A model generated the notes under the pieces. That model searched no databases, was not told where the DNA came from, and was given only the letters and a program-made list of their open reading frames with translations. A program made the position numbers and the translations under genes. Positions 8,349 to 17,514 of a stretch of 64,000 nt of DNA are shown here, in pieces. The stretch's first letter is position 1. Each line of letters opens with the position of its first letter. Source of the DNA: Azospirillum tabaci (lineage in GTDB: Bacteria > Pseudomonadota > Alphaproteobacteria > Azospirillales > Azospirillaceae); the NCBI RefSeq assembly GCF_014596085.1, contig NZ_JACCJY010000025.1, forward strand, positions 46,786-110,785. Direction: 5' to 3'.

Positions 8349-8387
8349 AAAAAGGGCGTCCGGGGCTTCGCTGCTCCGGACGGCCCT
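8349..8387 (-). terminator. Intrinsic terminator of guaA
   Basis: Read on the minus strand, an 11-12 bp GC-rich stem (AGGGCCGTCCGG paired with CCGGACGCCCT, one bulge) is followed by a TTTT run. It lies about 75 bp after the guaA stop and has no other gene to serve. Confidence 0.85.
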
Positions 8388-8459
8388 CCTTGTTCATCCG
8401 CCACCACCCGAGAGGCGATGGTTGGAAGTTTATTCCTTATTGACAGCAACCGCCGCGGA

Positions 8460-10010
8460 TCACTCCCACTCGATGGTGCCGGGCGGCTTCGAGGTGATGT
8501 CGTAGACGACGCGGTTGACGCCGCGCACCTCGTTGACGATGCGGTTCGACACACGGGCCAGGAAGTCGTGCGGGAACGGGTACCAGTCGGCGGTCATGCC
8601 GTCGGTGGAGGTCACCGCGCGCAGGGCCAGCACATGGTCGTAGGTCCGCCCGTCGCCCATCACGCCCACGGTGCGCACCGGCAACAGCACCGCGAAGGCC
8701 TGCCAGATCGCGTCGTAGAGGCCGGCGTTGCGGATCTCCTCCAGATAGACCGTGTCGGCCTTGCGCAGGATGTCCAGCTTCTCCGGAGTGATCTCGCCGG
8801 GAACGCGGATGGCGAGGCCGGGGCCAGGGAACGGGTGACGGCCGATGAAAGCGGCCGGCAGGCCGAGTTCGCGGCCAAGCGCGCGAACCTCGTCCTTGAA
8901 CAGCTCGCGCAGCGGCTCCACCAGCTTCAGCTTCATGCGCTCCGGCAGGCCGCCGACGTTGTGGTGCGACTTGATGGTGACCGACGGGCCGCCGGTGAAG
9001 GACACGCTCTCGATCACGTCGGGGTACAGCGTGCCCTGCGCCAGGAACTGCGCCCCGCCGACCTTGGCGCTCTCCTCGTCGAACACCTCGATGAACAGGC
9101 CGCCGATGATCTTGCGCTTCTGCTCCGGGTCGGTGACGCCGGCCAGCTTGCCCAGGAACAGGTCGGACGCGCTCCGGTGGACCAGCGGGATGTTGTAGTG
9201 GTCGCGGAACAGGGTCACCACCTCCTCCGCCTCGCCGGCGCGCATCAGGCCGGTGTCGACGAAGATGCAGGTGAGCTGGTCGCCGATGGCCTCGTGGATC
9301 AGCACGGCGGCCACCGAGGAATCGACGCCGCCCGACAGGCCGCAGATCACCTTGCCGGTGCCGACCTGGGCGCGGATCTTCTCGATGGCCTGCTGCTTGA
9401 AGGCGGCCATGGTCCAGTCGCCCTTCAGCCCGGCGACGCGGTGCACGAAGTTCGACAGGAGTTGCGCGCCGTGCGGGGTGTGCACGACCTCCGGGTGGAA
9501 CTGCACGCCGTAGAACTGGCGGGCGTCGTCGGCGATGGCGGCGAAGGGGGCGCCGTCGCTGACCGCCACGGCCTGGAAGCCGTCCGGCAGCGCGGTCACG
9601 CGGTCGCCATGGCTCATCCACACCTGCTCGCGCGAGCCGACCGCCCACAGGCCGTCGAACAGCGCGCAGGTCTGCTTCACCTCGATGAAGGCGCGCCCGA
9701 ACTCGCGGTGGTCGGAACCCGACACGGCGCCGCCGAGCTGGTGGCACATCGTCTGCTGGCCGTAGCAGATGCCCAGGACCGGAACGCCCAGCGTGAAGAC
9801 CACCTCCGGCGCGCGCGGACCGTTCTCTTCGGTGACGGAGGCCGGGCTGCCCGACAGGATGATCGCCTTCGGCGCGTAGTCGCGAATCCGCTCCTCGCTT
9901 ATGCTGAACGGATGGATTTCGCAATAGACGCCGGCTTCACGGACGCGGCGGGCGATGAGCTGGGTCACCTGCGACCCGAAATCGAGGATGAGAACGCGCT
10001 CGGCGGACAT
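8460..10010 (-). CDS. guaA: GMP synthase (glutamine-hydrolysing)
   Basis: This enzyme converts XMP, glutamine and ATP to GMP, the last step of guanine nucleotide synthesis in the cytosol. The 516-residue protein shows the class-I glutamine amidotransferase domain first, with the nucleophile in 'GICYGQQ' (C82) and the His/Glu pair in 'QFHPEV' (172, 174). The ATP-pyrophosphatase P-loop 'SGGVDSS' (226-232) follows, and the C-terminal dimerisation domain ends 'PPGTIEWE', the typical GuaA terminus. I prefer ATG 10010 ('MSAERVLILDFGSQ') to the TTG at 10037 because family members start close to 'ILDFGSQ'. guaB lies 9 kb away on the same strand, with rsmB between, a frequent arrangement in this class. 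Confidence 0.98.
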   Translation of the reverse strand: MSAERVLILDFGSQVTQLIARRVREAGVYCEIHPFSISEERIRDYAPKAIILSGSPASVTEENGPRAPEVVFTLGVPVLGICYGQQTMCHQLGGAVSGSDHREFGRAFIEVKQTCALFDGLWAVGSREQVWMSHGDRVTALPDGFQAVAVSDGAPFAAIADDARQFYGVQFHPEVVHTPHGAQLLSNFVHRVAGLKGDWTMAAFKQQAIEKIRAQVGTGKVICGLSGGVDSSVAAVLIHEAIGDQLTCIFVDTGLMRAGEAEEVVTLFRDHYNIPLVHRSASDLFLGKLAGVTDPEQKRKIIGGLFIEVFDEESAKVGGAQFLAQGTLYPDVIESVSFTGGPSVTIKSHHNVGGLPERMKLKLVEPLRELFKDEVRALGRELGLPAAFIGRHPFPGPGLAIRVPGEITPEKLDILRKADTVYLEEIRNAGLYDAIWQAFAVLLPVRTVGVMGDGRTYDHVLALRAVTSTDGMTADWYPFPHDFLARVSNRIVNEVRGVNRVVYDITSKPPGTIEWE

Positions 10011-10045
10011 GGACGACAACCTGATGCGGGGGGACAAGCCCCTGA

Positions 10046-10603
10046 CTACCGCATTTCAGGCCCCGCGGACAAGCGTGCAAGCGGGGCGAGGTCGCGCCAG
10101 CCATAGGCGATCTCCACCAGCTCCGCACCGGCGAAGCGGATGGGCCGTTCCGCCACCCGGACTCCGCCCAACCGCTCGTAGAACCAGCGCGCCGGGTTGT
10201 CGCGCAGGCACCAGACCACGGCGGTGCGCTTGCCGCCCTCCTGGAGCCGCTCAGCCATGGTCGCCATCAGGCGGCGGCCAAGCCCCTGCCCCTGCGCCTC
10301 GTCCAGCAGATAGAGGGCGTAGAATTCCCCCTCGTACCCTTCCACGGGAATGCGGCGCCCGCCGTAGGTGGCGAATCCCAACACCGAGTCCGTGCCGTCC
10401 ACCACGACCAGGGCGCCCTGCCCCGGCCCGTGCGCCTGGACGGCGTTGTGCCAGCGCATCGCCGCGGCGGCTTCCGACAGGTTGACGAGATAGGCGTCGG
10501 GAACGAGGCCCGGATAGGTGGATTGCCACGTGGCGACATGGACCTTGGCGATGCCCACCGCGTCCGACGGGCGCGCGTCGCGAATCACCAGCGCTTCATC
10601 CAT
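10046..10603 (-). CDS. GNAT-family N-acetyltransferase
   Basis: This is a 185-residue GNAT protein. It begins 'VIRDARPSDAVGIAKVHVATWQSTYPGLVPD', typical of the RimI/YhhY-like group, and has the acetyl-CoA loop 'LYLLDEAQGQGLGRRLMATM' (Q/R-x-x-G-x-G/A motif) followed by 'VVWCLRDNPARWFYERLGG'. The ATG at 10603 has 'GGAG' upstream, so the longer frame to 10675 is not used. It lies 35 bp upstream of guaA on the same strand and may be co-transcribed. The acceptor substrate is not predictable. Confidence 0.88.
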   Translation of the reverse strand: MDEALVIRDARPSDAVGIAKVHVATWQSTYPGLVPDAYLVNLSEAAAAMRWHNAVQAHGPGQGALVVVDGTDSVLGFATYGGRRIPVEGYEGEFYALYLLDEAQGQGLGRRLMATMAERLQEGGKRTAVVWCLRDNPARWFYERLGGVRVAERPIRFAGAELVEIAYGWRDLAPLARLSAGPEMR

Positions 10604-10727
10604 GGGACATCTCCGGACCCGTTTCCCACCCCATTGGAAACTGGGAGTCGGGCCGGAGGATGTCCAGTCAGCCAAAAGGGCCGGGATGGGGCGACGGTGG
10701 ATGGCCGCCGCACCGCCGGCCTTCAGG

Positions 10728-11750
10728 TTACTGGGCCGGAAGGGCCGGAACGCCCGCCTGCCACTGGTCCCAGTGGGAAACGATGTGATCGGTCATGCGC
10801 GCGCCGACCAGCGCCACGTTCTCCACCGTCTCGGCGAAGCCGCCGGCGGTCTCGCCCGGCTTCGGGTCGAGATGCTCCAGCGTGGTTTCCTTGGGGTTGC
10901 CCTGGTCGAAGTTCACGGCGCCGCGCAGGCTCATCACCCGGTCGGATCCGAGGGTGCGCTTGATGACCAGCGTGATCGCCGCGGCCTCCATCTCGGTGAT
11001 GACGTAATCGTCGGCGCCGTAGAGCTTCGCGATGTACTGCGCCTGCTCGGACATGCCCGGGCCGTGGAAGAAGGTGTCGCCGGTCATGTGCGTTCCGGTG
11101 CCGACGAAGGGCGCGCGCCGGGCGGCGTCCTGCGGGTAGCGCTGGCGGTAGGCGCGGGCGCTGTCGGAATCCTTCAGCGGCGTGTCGCCGGTCAGCTTCA
11201 TCGCCCAGGATACCAGCGCCGGGTTCAGCTGGAACAGGCGGACCGATTCATAGCCCTTGCGCGGCATGAAGGTCGGCTCGCCCGGCTTGCCCTCCTCCGG
11301 TGCCCAGCGGTGGCCGAGATCGTAATCCACCAGCCAGGTCGCCCAGTTGACCTCGGCGATGGTGCCGCGCGACGGCGGCGTGCCGGCCACGCCGGAAATG
11401 ATAAAATAAGCCTGCGACAGGTCGAGCTGCGGGTTCAGCAGGATCGCCTGCATGGAGGCGGAGGAACTGACCTTGCCCATGCCCAGGACCGCGCCGCAGA
11501 CGCCGTCGGCGTTGCAGTAGACGGGGTTCAGCGCGCCCTTCACGGCGATCGGCTCGGCGGACTGCCAGTAGCGCTCGTACCAGTTCTGGAACTCTCCGGC
11601 GCGGTCGCCGGTGTTCTTGCCGATCTCGAACATGGCGCCGACGAACACCTTGACCTTGACCGGCTCAGCCGCTTCGGCGGAGGTGCCCAGCCCCAACAGG
11701 AAAAGGGCGGACAGGGCGGCGCTCCGCCAGCGGGACGTGTTCCACATCAT
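10728..11750 (-). CDS. Purine nucleoside permease family protein (NUP)
   Basis: This 340-residue protein has an N-terminal signal sequence ('RSAALSALFLLGLGTSAEAAEPVKVKVFV'), so it is periplasmic. The body matches the NUP family, fungal-type purine nucleoside permease homologues with a nucleoside-phosphorylase-like fold. Characteristic stretches are 'YFIISGVAGTPP', 'AEVNWATWLVDYDLGHRW', 'GTGTHMTGDTFFHG' and 'ITEMEAAAI'. The double ATG at 11750/11747 follows 'TTGGAGCGC'. The function in bacteria is unclear: binding or cleavage of nucleosides in the periplasm is an inference. The proximity of guaA is suggestive but they are separated by an acetyltransferase gene and a 124-bp gap. Confidence 0.85.
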   Translation of the reverse strand: MMWNTSRWRSAALSALFLLGLGTSAEAAEPVKVKVFVGAMFEIGKNTGDRAGEFQNWYERYWQSAEPIAVKGALNPVYCNADGVCGAVLGMGKVSSSASMQAILLNPQLDLSQAYFIISGVAGTPPSRGTIAEVNWATWLVDYDLGHRWAPEEGKPGEPTFMPRKGYESVRLFQLNPALVSWAMKLTGDTPLKDSDSARAYRQRYPQDAARRAPFVGTGTHMTGDTFFHGPGMSEQAQYIAKLYGADDYVITEMEAAAITLVIKRTLGSDRVMSLRGAVNFDQGNPKETTLEHLDPKPGETAGGFAETVENVALVGARMTDHIVSHWDQWQAGVPALPAQ

Positions 11751-11923
11751 TGCGCTCCAACATGCGGGGAAAGGTCGCACCCTAACCGCAAACCTCGCGG
11801 TATGACCCGCACGAAATCAGCAGGCCGGTCCGTGTGTCCCCGCATGAGTGGCGGCGGCGATCCGGACCCGCATCACGTTGGCGGCAGGGAACGGGGCCGC
11901 AACAGCGAAGCCCGCCGGGCGCC

Positions 11924-12931
11924 TCAGGCCTGGAAGAAGGCGACGTAGCTGTTGGCATCGGCGGTGGTACCGGTCGAGAACGTCATCGCCCCGACGGTTT
12001 TTCCGCTGAAGGTCATGCTGGCGTCGATCGTGCCGTTGCCATCGATGTCGCAGTGGACGGTGGCACCGTTGTAGCCGCTGGCACCGCCAATCTCCTCCCA
12101 GGACAGCTTGGAGACGCCCTCCTTGTAGCCCCACAGGGTGGACAACTCGCCACGTTCCAGATCGGTGACCGTGGACCAGGTCGTTACACCCCCGCGGCCA
12201 TCGACGAAGAAGGTGTCCTTGCCGGCCCCGCCGACCAACCAGTTGGACCCAGATCCGCCGTCCAGCACGTCGTCGCCGGCGCCGCCCGTCGCCGCGTCGT
12301 CTCCGCCCAGCAGGTTGATGAAGTCGTTGCCGTCGGACCCGCCCAGCACCTCATTGCGGGCGTCACCCAGGAAGGTCCATTGCAGACTGGGAACCGGCCC
12401 GTCATAGGCGGCCGCCCTCACGTCCTCGGTGACGCCGCCCACGGTGCGCTTCATGGTCACCGAAACGATGGGGGCCGCCGGGCCGCTGTTCTTCTCATCG
12501 CCACCGATATCCTCGACGACTCCGAGCCCCCAATCGCCGGAGCCGGCCGTGTACGAGTTGGAGATGCTCAGATAATAGGTGCCCGGGGCGTCCGGGCGGA
12601 ATTGGACGATGGAGTCGGCGCGGTAGGGATCGCGGTAGCCGATGTCGTCCCCGTCCACCGTCAGGAGAAGATACCCGCCGGAGTCGTACAGGTTGATGGA
12701 GACCTGATAAGTCCCGACCCCCACAAACGTGTATTCGGCGTTCGTCGAGAGGTTCACCGTCACGAAATCCAGCGTTTCGGTCGATGTGAAGGAGCCTCTG
12801 GCGCCGCCGTCATTTTCATAGAATGTTGAGCTGCTTTTCGCAAATGACACATGGGCGTCAGGATGCTGCCACGCCTCAAGCCGACGCACCTGGGTCGCGA
12901 GGTTGTCACTCCAGTACGGATTTCTTGCCAT
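11924..12931 (-). CDS. Secreted RTX-type protein, paralogue A
   Basis: This 335-residue protein starts 'MARNPYWSDNLATQ' (ATG 12931). Residues ~35-165 form a pre-peptidase/DVUA0089-like beta domain ('FTSTETLDFVTVNLSTNAEYTFVG', 'FRPDAPGTYYLSISNSYTAGSGDWGLGV'). A short hemolysin-type calcium-binding block follows ('GGSDGNDFINLLGG', 'GGAGDDVLDGGSGSN'). The last ~110 residues are a module with 'DTFFVDGRGG', 'WSTVTDLERGE', 'LWGY' and 'DIDGNGTIDASMTFSG'. The same N- and C-terminal modules recur in the gene at 55973-57058 and the C-terminal one in 42879-45926. No N-terminal signal peptide is present, so export by a type I secretion system through the C-terminus is expected; no such transporter is in the window. 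Confidence 0.85.
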   Translation of the reverse strand: MARNPYWSDNLATQVRRLEAWQHPDAHVSFAKSSSTFYENDGGARGSFTSTETLDFVTVNLSTNAEYTFVGVGTYQVSINLYDSGGYLLLTVDGDDIGYRDPYRADSIVQFRPDAPGTYYLSISNSYTAGSGDWGLGVVEDIGGDEKNSGPAAPIVSVTMKRTVGGVTEDVRAAAYDGPVPSLQWTFLGDARNEVLGGSDGNDFINLLGGDDAATGGAGDDVLDGGSGSNWLVGGAGKDTFFVDGRGGVTTWSTVTDLERGELSTLWGYKEGVSKLSWEEIGGASGYNGATVHCDIDGNGTIDASMTFSGKTVGAMTFSTGTTADANSYVAFFQA

Positions 12932-13507
12932 TAACGCCCATTCCTTTGCGATACATATCACAGTATGCGCTCCGCCGAAAAAGCGCAACCAAAGGGGTTA
13001 TCGCAGTAAAAAGGGCGGCCTTTCCATAGGAATAATGATTTCAAGATTGGCGTGACCGACAACCCAAGCTCCCGGCGCCGTTCCAGCCGCCGAAGCCGGT
13101 CGTCCAATGGTGCAAAGAGAATGAGCCGTTAGCGCAAAGGCAGTGTCGCACGATGATGCGGCGATGGTGGGCAGGGCGAGCCGGCTTGCGTTCCGCCCGA
13201 GATCGGTGTCGGCGGCTTTCCTTCCACCGCCAATCGCCTCACCGCTCTGATCGCGCCCAAGTCCTGCAACAGCCTTTTCATGGGTGCCGTCTGGAAGAGA
13301 GCGCGAAGCCATACAGGCCGGGAAGCCGCCACACGCCCCATCGTTCAAGACAAGAATCACGAGATAAAATTACCTAATGAACTAACAAGTTCCCCTTTGC
13401 TTCGGATTTATACTTAGAAACCTAACGATCATTAATATGGTTTTAGGCATTTATTGCTTCATTGAAATCAACGAATTGATCGTCACCGACAGGCAGGGAG
13501 AAAACCC
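12932..13507. other. Divergent intergenic region with plus-strand promoter area
   Basis: Between two divergent genes, 576 bp contain only overlapping short frames on both strands without Shine-Dalgarno support. The right 150 bp are AT-rich ('taaaattacctaatgaact', 'aacgatcattaatatggtttt') and very likely drive the gene at 13508. The left part may drive the RTX-type gene. Nothing else is seen. Confidence 0.5.
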
Positions 13508-14656
13508 ATGGTCGGGAGTTCAAACATTTCCTCTCTTTCCTCGTCCGCCGCCGGATACTGGAAACCTGTGCCGTCCGGAGCCGGTTCCTCCGGGCATCAA
13601 TCCTCAAGCGTCGGGAGCGGCGAAAAGACGGATGCCGTGTCCGTGAGCAAGCTTGGGCAAGCCTTGAACGGTGCCGCCGCCGATGTGTTCAAGCAACTCG
13701 ACTCAAAGGCGCGCGGCATGTTGGAAGGACTCGTCAACTCGGGCGAGATCAGCGCCGAAGACGTCGTGACCGGGCTGAAATCGCTGGCGACCAAGGCGAC
13801 CTTCAACCGCTACGTCTCCGAGCGCCCCCGCGACGAGGAGGACAAGCAGCGGCTCGCCGACTCGGAGGCCGCTTGGCAGAAACTGCAGGCCTATGGCAGC
13901 CGGATGTCCGGCGCGCTGTCCGAGGTCGGGCGCACGACCCAGGAGATTCAGGAAGCCCAGCAGCGCGGCGAAATCTCGATGGACGAGATGAACGAACGCC
14001 TGAAGCCGGTCCAGGACGCGTTCAAGGGCGAGATCGCGGCGACCCGTGGCGCCTATGGAAAGCCGACCGATCAGACGGCCATTCTCAGCGACGCCAGCGG
14101 ATTCACCAAAAACATGCAGGGTTTTAAATCCGCGCTGGCTTCCATGGGGGAGGACGCTGGCTTCGCGGACCTGTACGCGCCGGACGGCGAGGCCGCCGAG
14201 CAGAAGCTTCAGGAACTCGGCTTCGACCGGACCGTCTTCGGCAACGCGTTCCAGACATTTGCGGAAGCCGTGGACATTCCCGGCGTCGGGCCCAAATCCG
14301 CTGCCCCGAAGGCCGACGCCGCCGCTCCGGCATCGACGCCCGCTGCGGAAAACAAGATTGCCACGGAGACGGCAGCCGTCACGAACAAGCCAGCCGCCGA
14401 AAGCCCATCGCCGCCGGATACCGTCAGCAAGCCAGCGTCGAGCGACCCCGGCAACGCACAGGCGGCGTTGTCCATGCTCCAATCGGCGCTTGCGTCGGGC
14501 GCGTCGAAAGGCGGAACCGGTGTCCTGGGCGCGGTTGCCGGAAACACCAGCGAAGGCCAGAACACGGTTGCCAGCGGTCTGCTGGAAGCCCTGAAGGCCG
14601 GAGCGGGAAAGCCGCAAACCGGAAACGCGCAGACCGGCGACACACCGCCGGCCTGA
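13508..14656 (+). CDS. Unrecognised 382-residue low-complexity/coiled protein
   Basis: A good ribosome site ('AGGGAGAAAACCC') precedes ATG 13508. The protein begins with a Ser/Gly-rich segment ('SSNISSLSSSAAGYW') without a signal peptide. Residues ~45-260 are charged and alpha-helical ('EDVVTGLKSLATKATFNRYVSE', 'EIQEAQQRGEISMDEMNERL'), and the tail from ~270 is Pro/Ala/Thr/Ser-rich with Gly. The helical core with many acidic/Gln residues and flexible ends resembles secreted or surface-associated proteins, but I recognise no family. It stands alone between a divergent RTX-type gene and convergent rsmB. Confidence 0.75.
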   Translation: MVGSSNISSLSSSAAGYWKPVPSGAGSSGHQSSSVGSGEKTDAVSVSKLGQALNGAAADVFKQLDSKARGMLEGLVNSGEISAEDVVTGLKSLATKATFNRYVSERPRDEEDKQRLADSEAAWQKLQAYGSRMSGALSEVGRTTQEIQEAQQRGEISMDEMNERLKPVQDAFKGEIAATRGAYGKPTDQTAILSDASGFTKNMQGFKSALASMGEDAGFADLYAPDGEAAEQKLQELGFDRTVFGNAFQTFAEAVDIPGVGPKSAAPKADAAAPASTPAAENKIATETAAVTNKPAAESPSPPDTVSKPASSDPGNAQAALSMLQSALASGASKGGTGVLGAVAGNTSEGQNTVASGLLEALKAGAGKPQTGNAQTGDTPPA

Positions 14657-14690
14657 CGCATCCCACGGGAAAAGGTTCTCCCCGCCGATG

Positions 14691-16058
14691 TTACCCTTCT
14701 GAAGGCGCCGGATCAGCCTCGGCCATCCGGTCCACCTCCGCCTCCGGCTCTTCCTCCGCCTTGCGCACCATCACGGCGGCGAAGAAGCCGTCGGTGTCGT
14801 GGCGGGCCGGGGTCAGGCGCAGGTACGGCCCTTCGGCCGGCGGCGTGCCCGCCCCCTCCTCCGCCCAGACATCGGCGACCGGCAGAACGGTGAAGTCGGG
14901 GTGGGTCTCCAGGAAGGCGGCGACCTGATTCTCGTTCTCCTCCGGCAGCAGGGAGCAGGTGGCGTAGACCAGCCGCCCGCCGGGCTTCACCAGACGGGCC
15001 GCGCTGTCCAGGATGTTGGCCTGGAGCGGCACCAGCTCCGCCAAGCCGGGGCCGAGCTGGCGCCAGCGGCTGTCGGGGTTGCGGCGCCAGGTGCCGGTGC
15101 CGCTGCACGGCGCGTCGACCAGCACGCGGTCGAACTTGCGCTTGTGCCGCTTCACCCAGGGGTCGCGCTCGCTGGACAGCGGGTGCGCCTCGATGTTGTG
15201 CAGGCCGGCGCGGCGGAACCGCTCGGCGGCGCGCTTCAGGCGCCCGGCCAGCACGTCGCAGGCGACGACGCGGCCCTTGTTCTTCATCAGCGCGGCGATC
15301 GCCAGCGTCTTGCCGCCGGCCCCAGCGCAGAAATCCACCACCTGCTGCCCCGGCTTCGGCGCAACCGCGATCGCCACGAGCTGCGAGCCCTCGTCCTGGA
15401 TCTCGACCAGACCGTCCTTGAACGCGTCCACGGCACCCAGCGGCGGACGGCCCTGAACGCGCAGGCCCAGCGGCGACCACTGCGTCGGCTCCGCGGTGAT
15501 GCGGGCGCGGGCCAGCGCCTTGATGGCGCTCTCGCGGTTGGCCTTCACCGGGTTGATGCGCAGATCGAGGGGAGCGGAGTCCAGCAGCGTCCGCATCTCC
15601 ACGGCGAAGCGGTCGCCCATGGCGGCGCGCATCGGCTCCTCGGCCCAGGGCGGGCATTCCACCGCCACGCTTTCGGGCATCTGCGGATGCTCCAGCGTGT
15701 GGGTGTCCAGCTCGTTGGCGAGCTTCGCCTCCTCCGGCGCCAGCGGGTCCGGGGCAAACTTGGAGGAGCCGAACAGCGCCTTCACCGTCGCCGCGGCCTT
15801 GCCCTCGGCCAGGATCTCGTTGGCGAGCGCGCGGGCGCGCGGGGTCGGCGGATGGCCCTGACGCTCCAGCCACCAGCACAGGCGGGCGTGCCGCCGCAGG
15901 ATCGCGTAGGCCGTCTGCGCCACCGCGGTGCGGTCTTTCGATCCGATGTAGCGGCGGGCGCGGAAATAGGCGCTCATCACCGCGTCGGCGGGGCGCGGGG
16001 TTTCGTCGATCTCGGTCAGCAGGTCGATGACCGCCTGAAGGCGGGCGGCGGGGGTCAT
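14691..16058 (-). CDS. rsmB: 16S rRNA (cytosine-C5) methyltransferase RsmB/NOL1/Sun family
   Basis: This 455-residue SAM-dependent RNA m5C methyltransferase has an N-terminal NusB-like helical domain (first ~130 residues). The SAM-binding motif is 'VVDFCAGAGGKTLAIAALM' (240-258), and the two catalytic cysteines lie in 'DAPCSGTGTWRRNPD' (C318) and 'YATCSLLPEENENQ' (C368). ATG 16058 starts the NusB-like part; the open frame continues upstream to 17714 antisense to mltA and is spurious. The last ~20 residues are an acidic tail. It lies between guaA and guaB on the same strand, a neighbourhood conserved in alphaproteobacteria. Target C967-type modification in the ribosome is assumed from the family. 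Confidence 0.93.
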   Translation of the reverse strand: MTPAARLQAVIDLLTEIDETPRPADAVMSAYFRARRYIGSKDRTAVAQTAYAILRRHARLCWWLERQGHPPTPRARALANEILAEGKAAATVKALFGSSKFAPDPLAPEEAKLANELDTHTLEHPQMPESVAVECPPWAEEPMRAAMGDRFAVEMRTLLDSAPLDLRINPVKANRESAIKALARARITAEPTQWSPLGLRVQGRPPLGAVDAFKDGLVEIQDEGSQLVAIAVAPKPGQQVVDFCAGAGGKTLAIAALMKNKGRVVACDVLAGRLKRAAERFRRAGLHNIEAHPLSSERDPWVKRHKRKFDRVLVDAPCSGTGTWRRNPDSRWRQLGPGLAELVPLQANILDSAARLVKPGGRLVYATCSLLPEENENQVAAFLETHPDFTVLPVADVWAEEGAGTPPAEGPYLRLTPARHDTDGFFAAVMVRKAEEEPEAEVDRMAEADPAPSEG

Positions 16059-16334
16059 GGGATGGTCCTCGGCTAGATTCCCTGCTCGATAACCCGAGCG
16101 GGGGGCGGTTGTCATCCCCCGCGCACGCGCGGCAGCCTTTCGAGTCGCCGCCCCAGGCGGGCGCCCTGTGACAAGACGGCCCGATTGAAACCGTCCGCGC
16201 GAAGAGCGGTTGACCGCAATCCCATGAATGAGGCAAAAAAGGGGTAGTTGTTCTTGTTTCAGCCGTCTTGGCCGCGGCAAGTCCAGCCTTCCCTCGTCTT
16301 TGGCGTCTTCTTGAAATCTGGTGCGGGGTCCGCG

Positions 16335-17501
16335 ATGGCGGCTGCGGTCGGCAGTGTCATGGCGCGTGCGATGGCGCGCGTCTCCACCCTTCTTGCGTTC
16401 GGCCTGCTGGCGGGCTGTGCGGGCGACGCGGCGACCGGGGCCGGACCCGGTGGCGGCGTCACCGCAGCGTCCTGGCGGCCGGGGATGGAGAGGGTCTCGG
16501 CGGATTTCCGCGGCCTGCCGGGCTGGATCGACGACGACCACGCGCAGGCCCTGCCCGCGCTTCAGCGCACCTGCCGCTGGGTGGCGTCGCAGCCCGCCGG
16601 CAAGCCGCTCGGCCCCAACCCGGCCGCCGGCACCACCTCGGACTGGCGCCCGATCTGCGAGGCGCTGCGCGGCCTGCCCGACGCCCAGCCGGAAACCGCC
16701 CGCCGCTTCTTCGAGGATTACTTCACCCCCATCGCCCTGTCCGAGGGGCAGGAGGGCCTGTTCACCGGCTATTACGAGGTCGAGCTGCGCGGAAGCTGGA
16801 CCCGGACCGAGCGCTACAACGTCCCCCTTTACAAGGCGCCGAAGCGGACCAAGCGCGGCCTGCCCAGCCGCGCCCGCATCACCGATGGCGCGCTGAAGGG
16901 CAAGGGGTTGGAAATCCTCTGGGTGGACGATCCCATCGACGCCTTCTTCCTGGAAATCCAGGGGTCGGGCCGGGTGCGGATGACCGACGGGTCGGTGGTG
17001 GCTCTGGGCTATGGCGGGCAGAACGGCCACCGCTACGTCCCCATCGGGCGGCACCTGATCGACATCGGCTACGCCACGCCGGAGCAGGTGACCATGCCGC
17101 TGATCCGCCGCTGGCTGACCGAGCATCCCGGCGAGGCCAAGCGGGTGATGAACATGAACCCGTCCTACGTCTTCTTCCAGCTCCGCCCCGACGTCGGCGC
17201 CCGCGGCGCCCGCAACATGGAGCTGACGGCGGGCCGCAGCCTCGCCGTTGATCCAGGTCACATCCCGCTGGGCGTGCCGCTGTGGCTGGACGTCCGCGAG
17301 GCGCCGGTGCCGCAGGGCGAGATCAAGCGCCTCGTCGTCGCCCAGGACACCGGCGGCGCCATCAAGGGGGCGGTGCGCGGCGACCTGTTCTGGGGCCATG
17401 GGGCGGAAGCCGCGGAAGGCGCCGGGGTCATGAAGGCACGGGGCCGCTACACGATGCTGGCGCCGCGCACCACCTCCTTCACGCTGGCCCAACGCCGCTG
17501 A
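16335..17501 (+). CDS. mltA: Membrane-bound lytic murein transglycosylase A
   Basis: This lipoprotein cleaves peptidoglycan glycan strands to 1,6-anhydro products at the outer membrane. The N-terminus has a lipobox 'LLAGCAG' after a hydrophobic segment. The central MltA barrel shows 'EGLFTGYYEVELRGS' and 'FFLEIQGSGRVRMTDG', and the C-terminal 3D domain shows 'RSLAVDPGHIPLGVPLWLD' and the catalytic-Asp segment 'VAQDTGGAIKGAVRGDLFWG'. I chose ATG 16335 (388 residues); ATG 16359 just before 'ARAMARVSTLL' is an equally plausible lipoprotein start, while the TTG at 16248 is not supported. An acetyltransferase gene follows after 13 bp. Confidence 0.95.
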   Translation: MAAAVGSVMARAMARVSTLLAFGLLAGCAGDAATGAGPGGGVTAASWRPGMERVSADFRGLPGWIDDDHAQALPALQRTCRWVASQPAGKPLGPNPAAGTTSDWRPICEALRGLPDAQPETARRFFEDYFTPIALSEGQEGLFTGYYEVELRGSWTRTERYNVPLYKAPKRTKRGLPSRARITDGALKGKGLEILWVDDPIDAFFLEIQGSGRVRMTDGSVVALGYGGQNGHRYVPIGRHLIDIGYATPEQVTMPLIRRWLTEHPGEAKRVMNMNPSYVFFQLRPDVGARGARNMELTAGRSLAVDPGHIPLGVPLWLDVREAPVPQGEIKRLVVAQDTGGAIKGAVRGDLFWGHGAEAAEGAGVMKARGRYTMLAPRTTSFTLAQRR

Positions 17502-17514
17502 GGTCTGGCCGTCG

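Noticed and set aside
13129..13377. Several 60-75 codon frames in the gap before 13508
   Set aside because: They overlap one another on both strands without ribosome sites; the region is better explained as intergenic.
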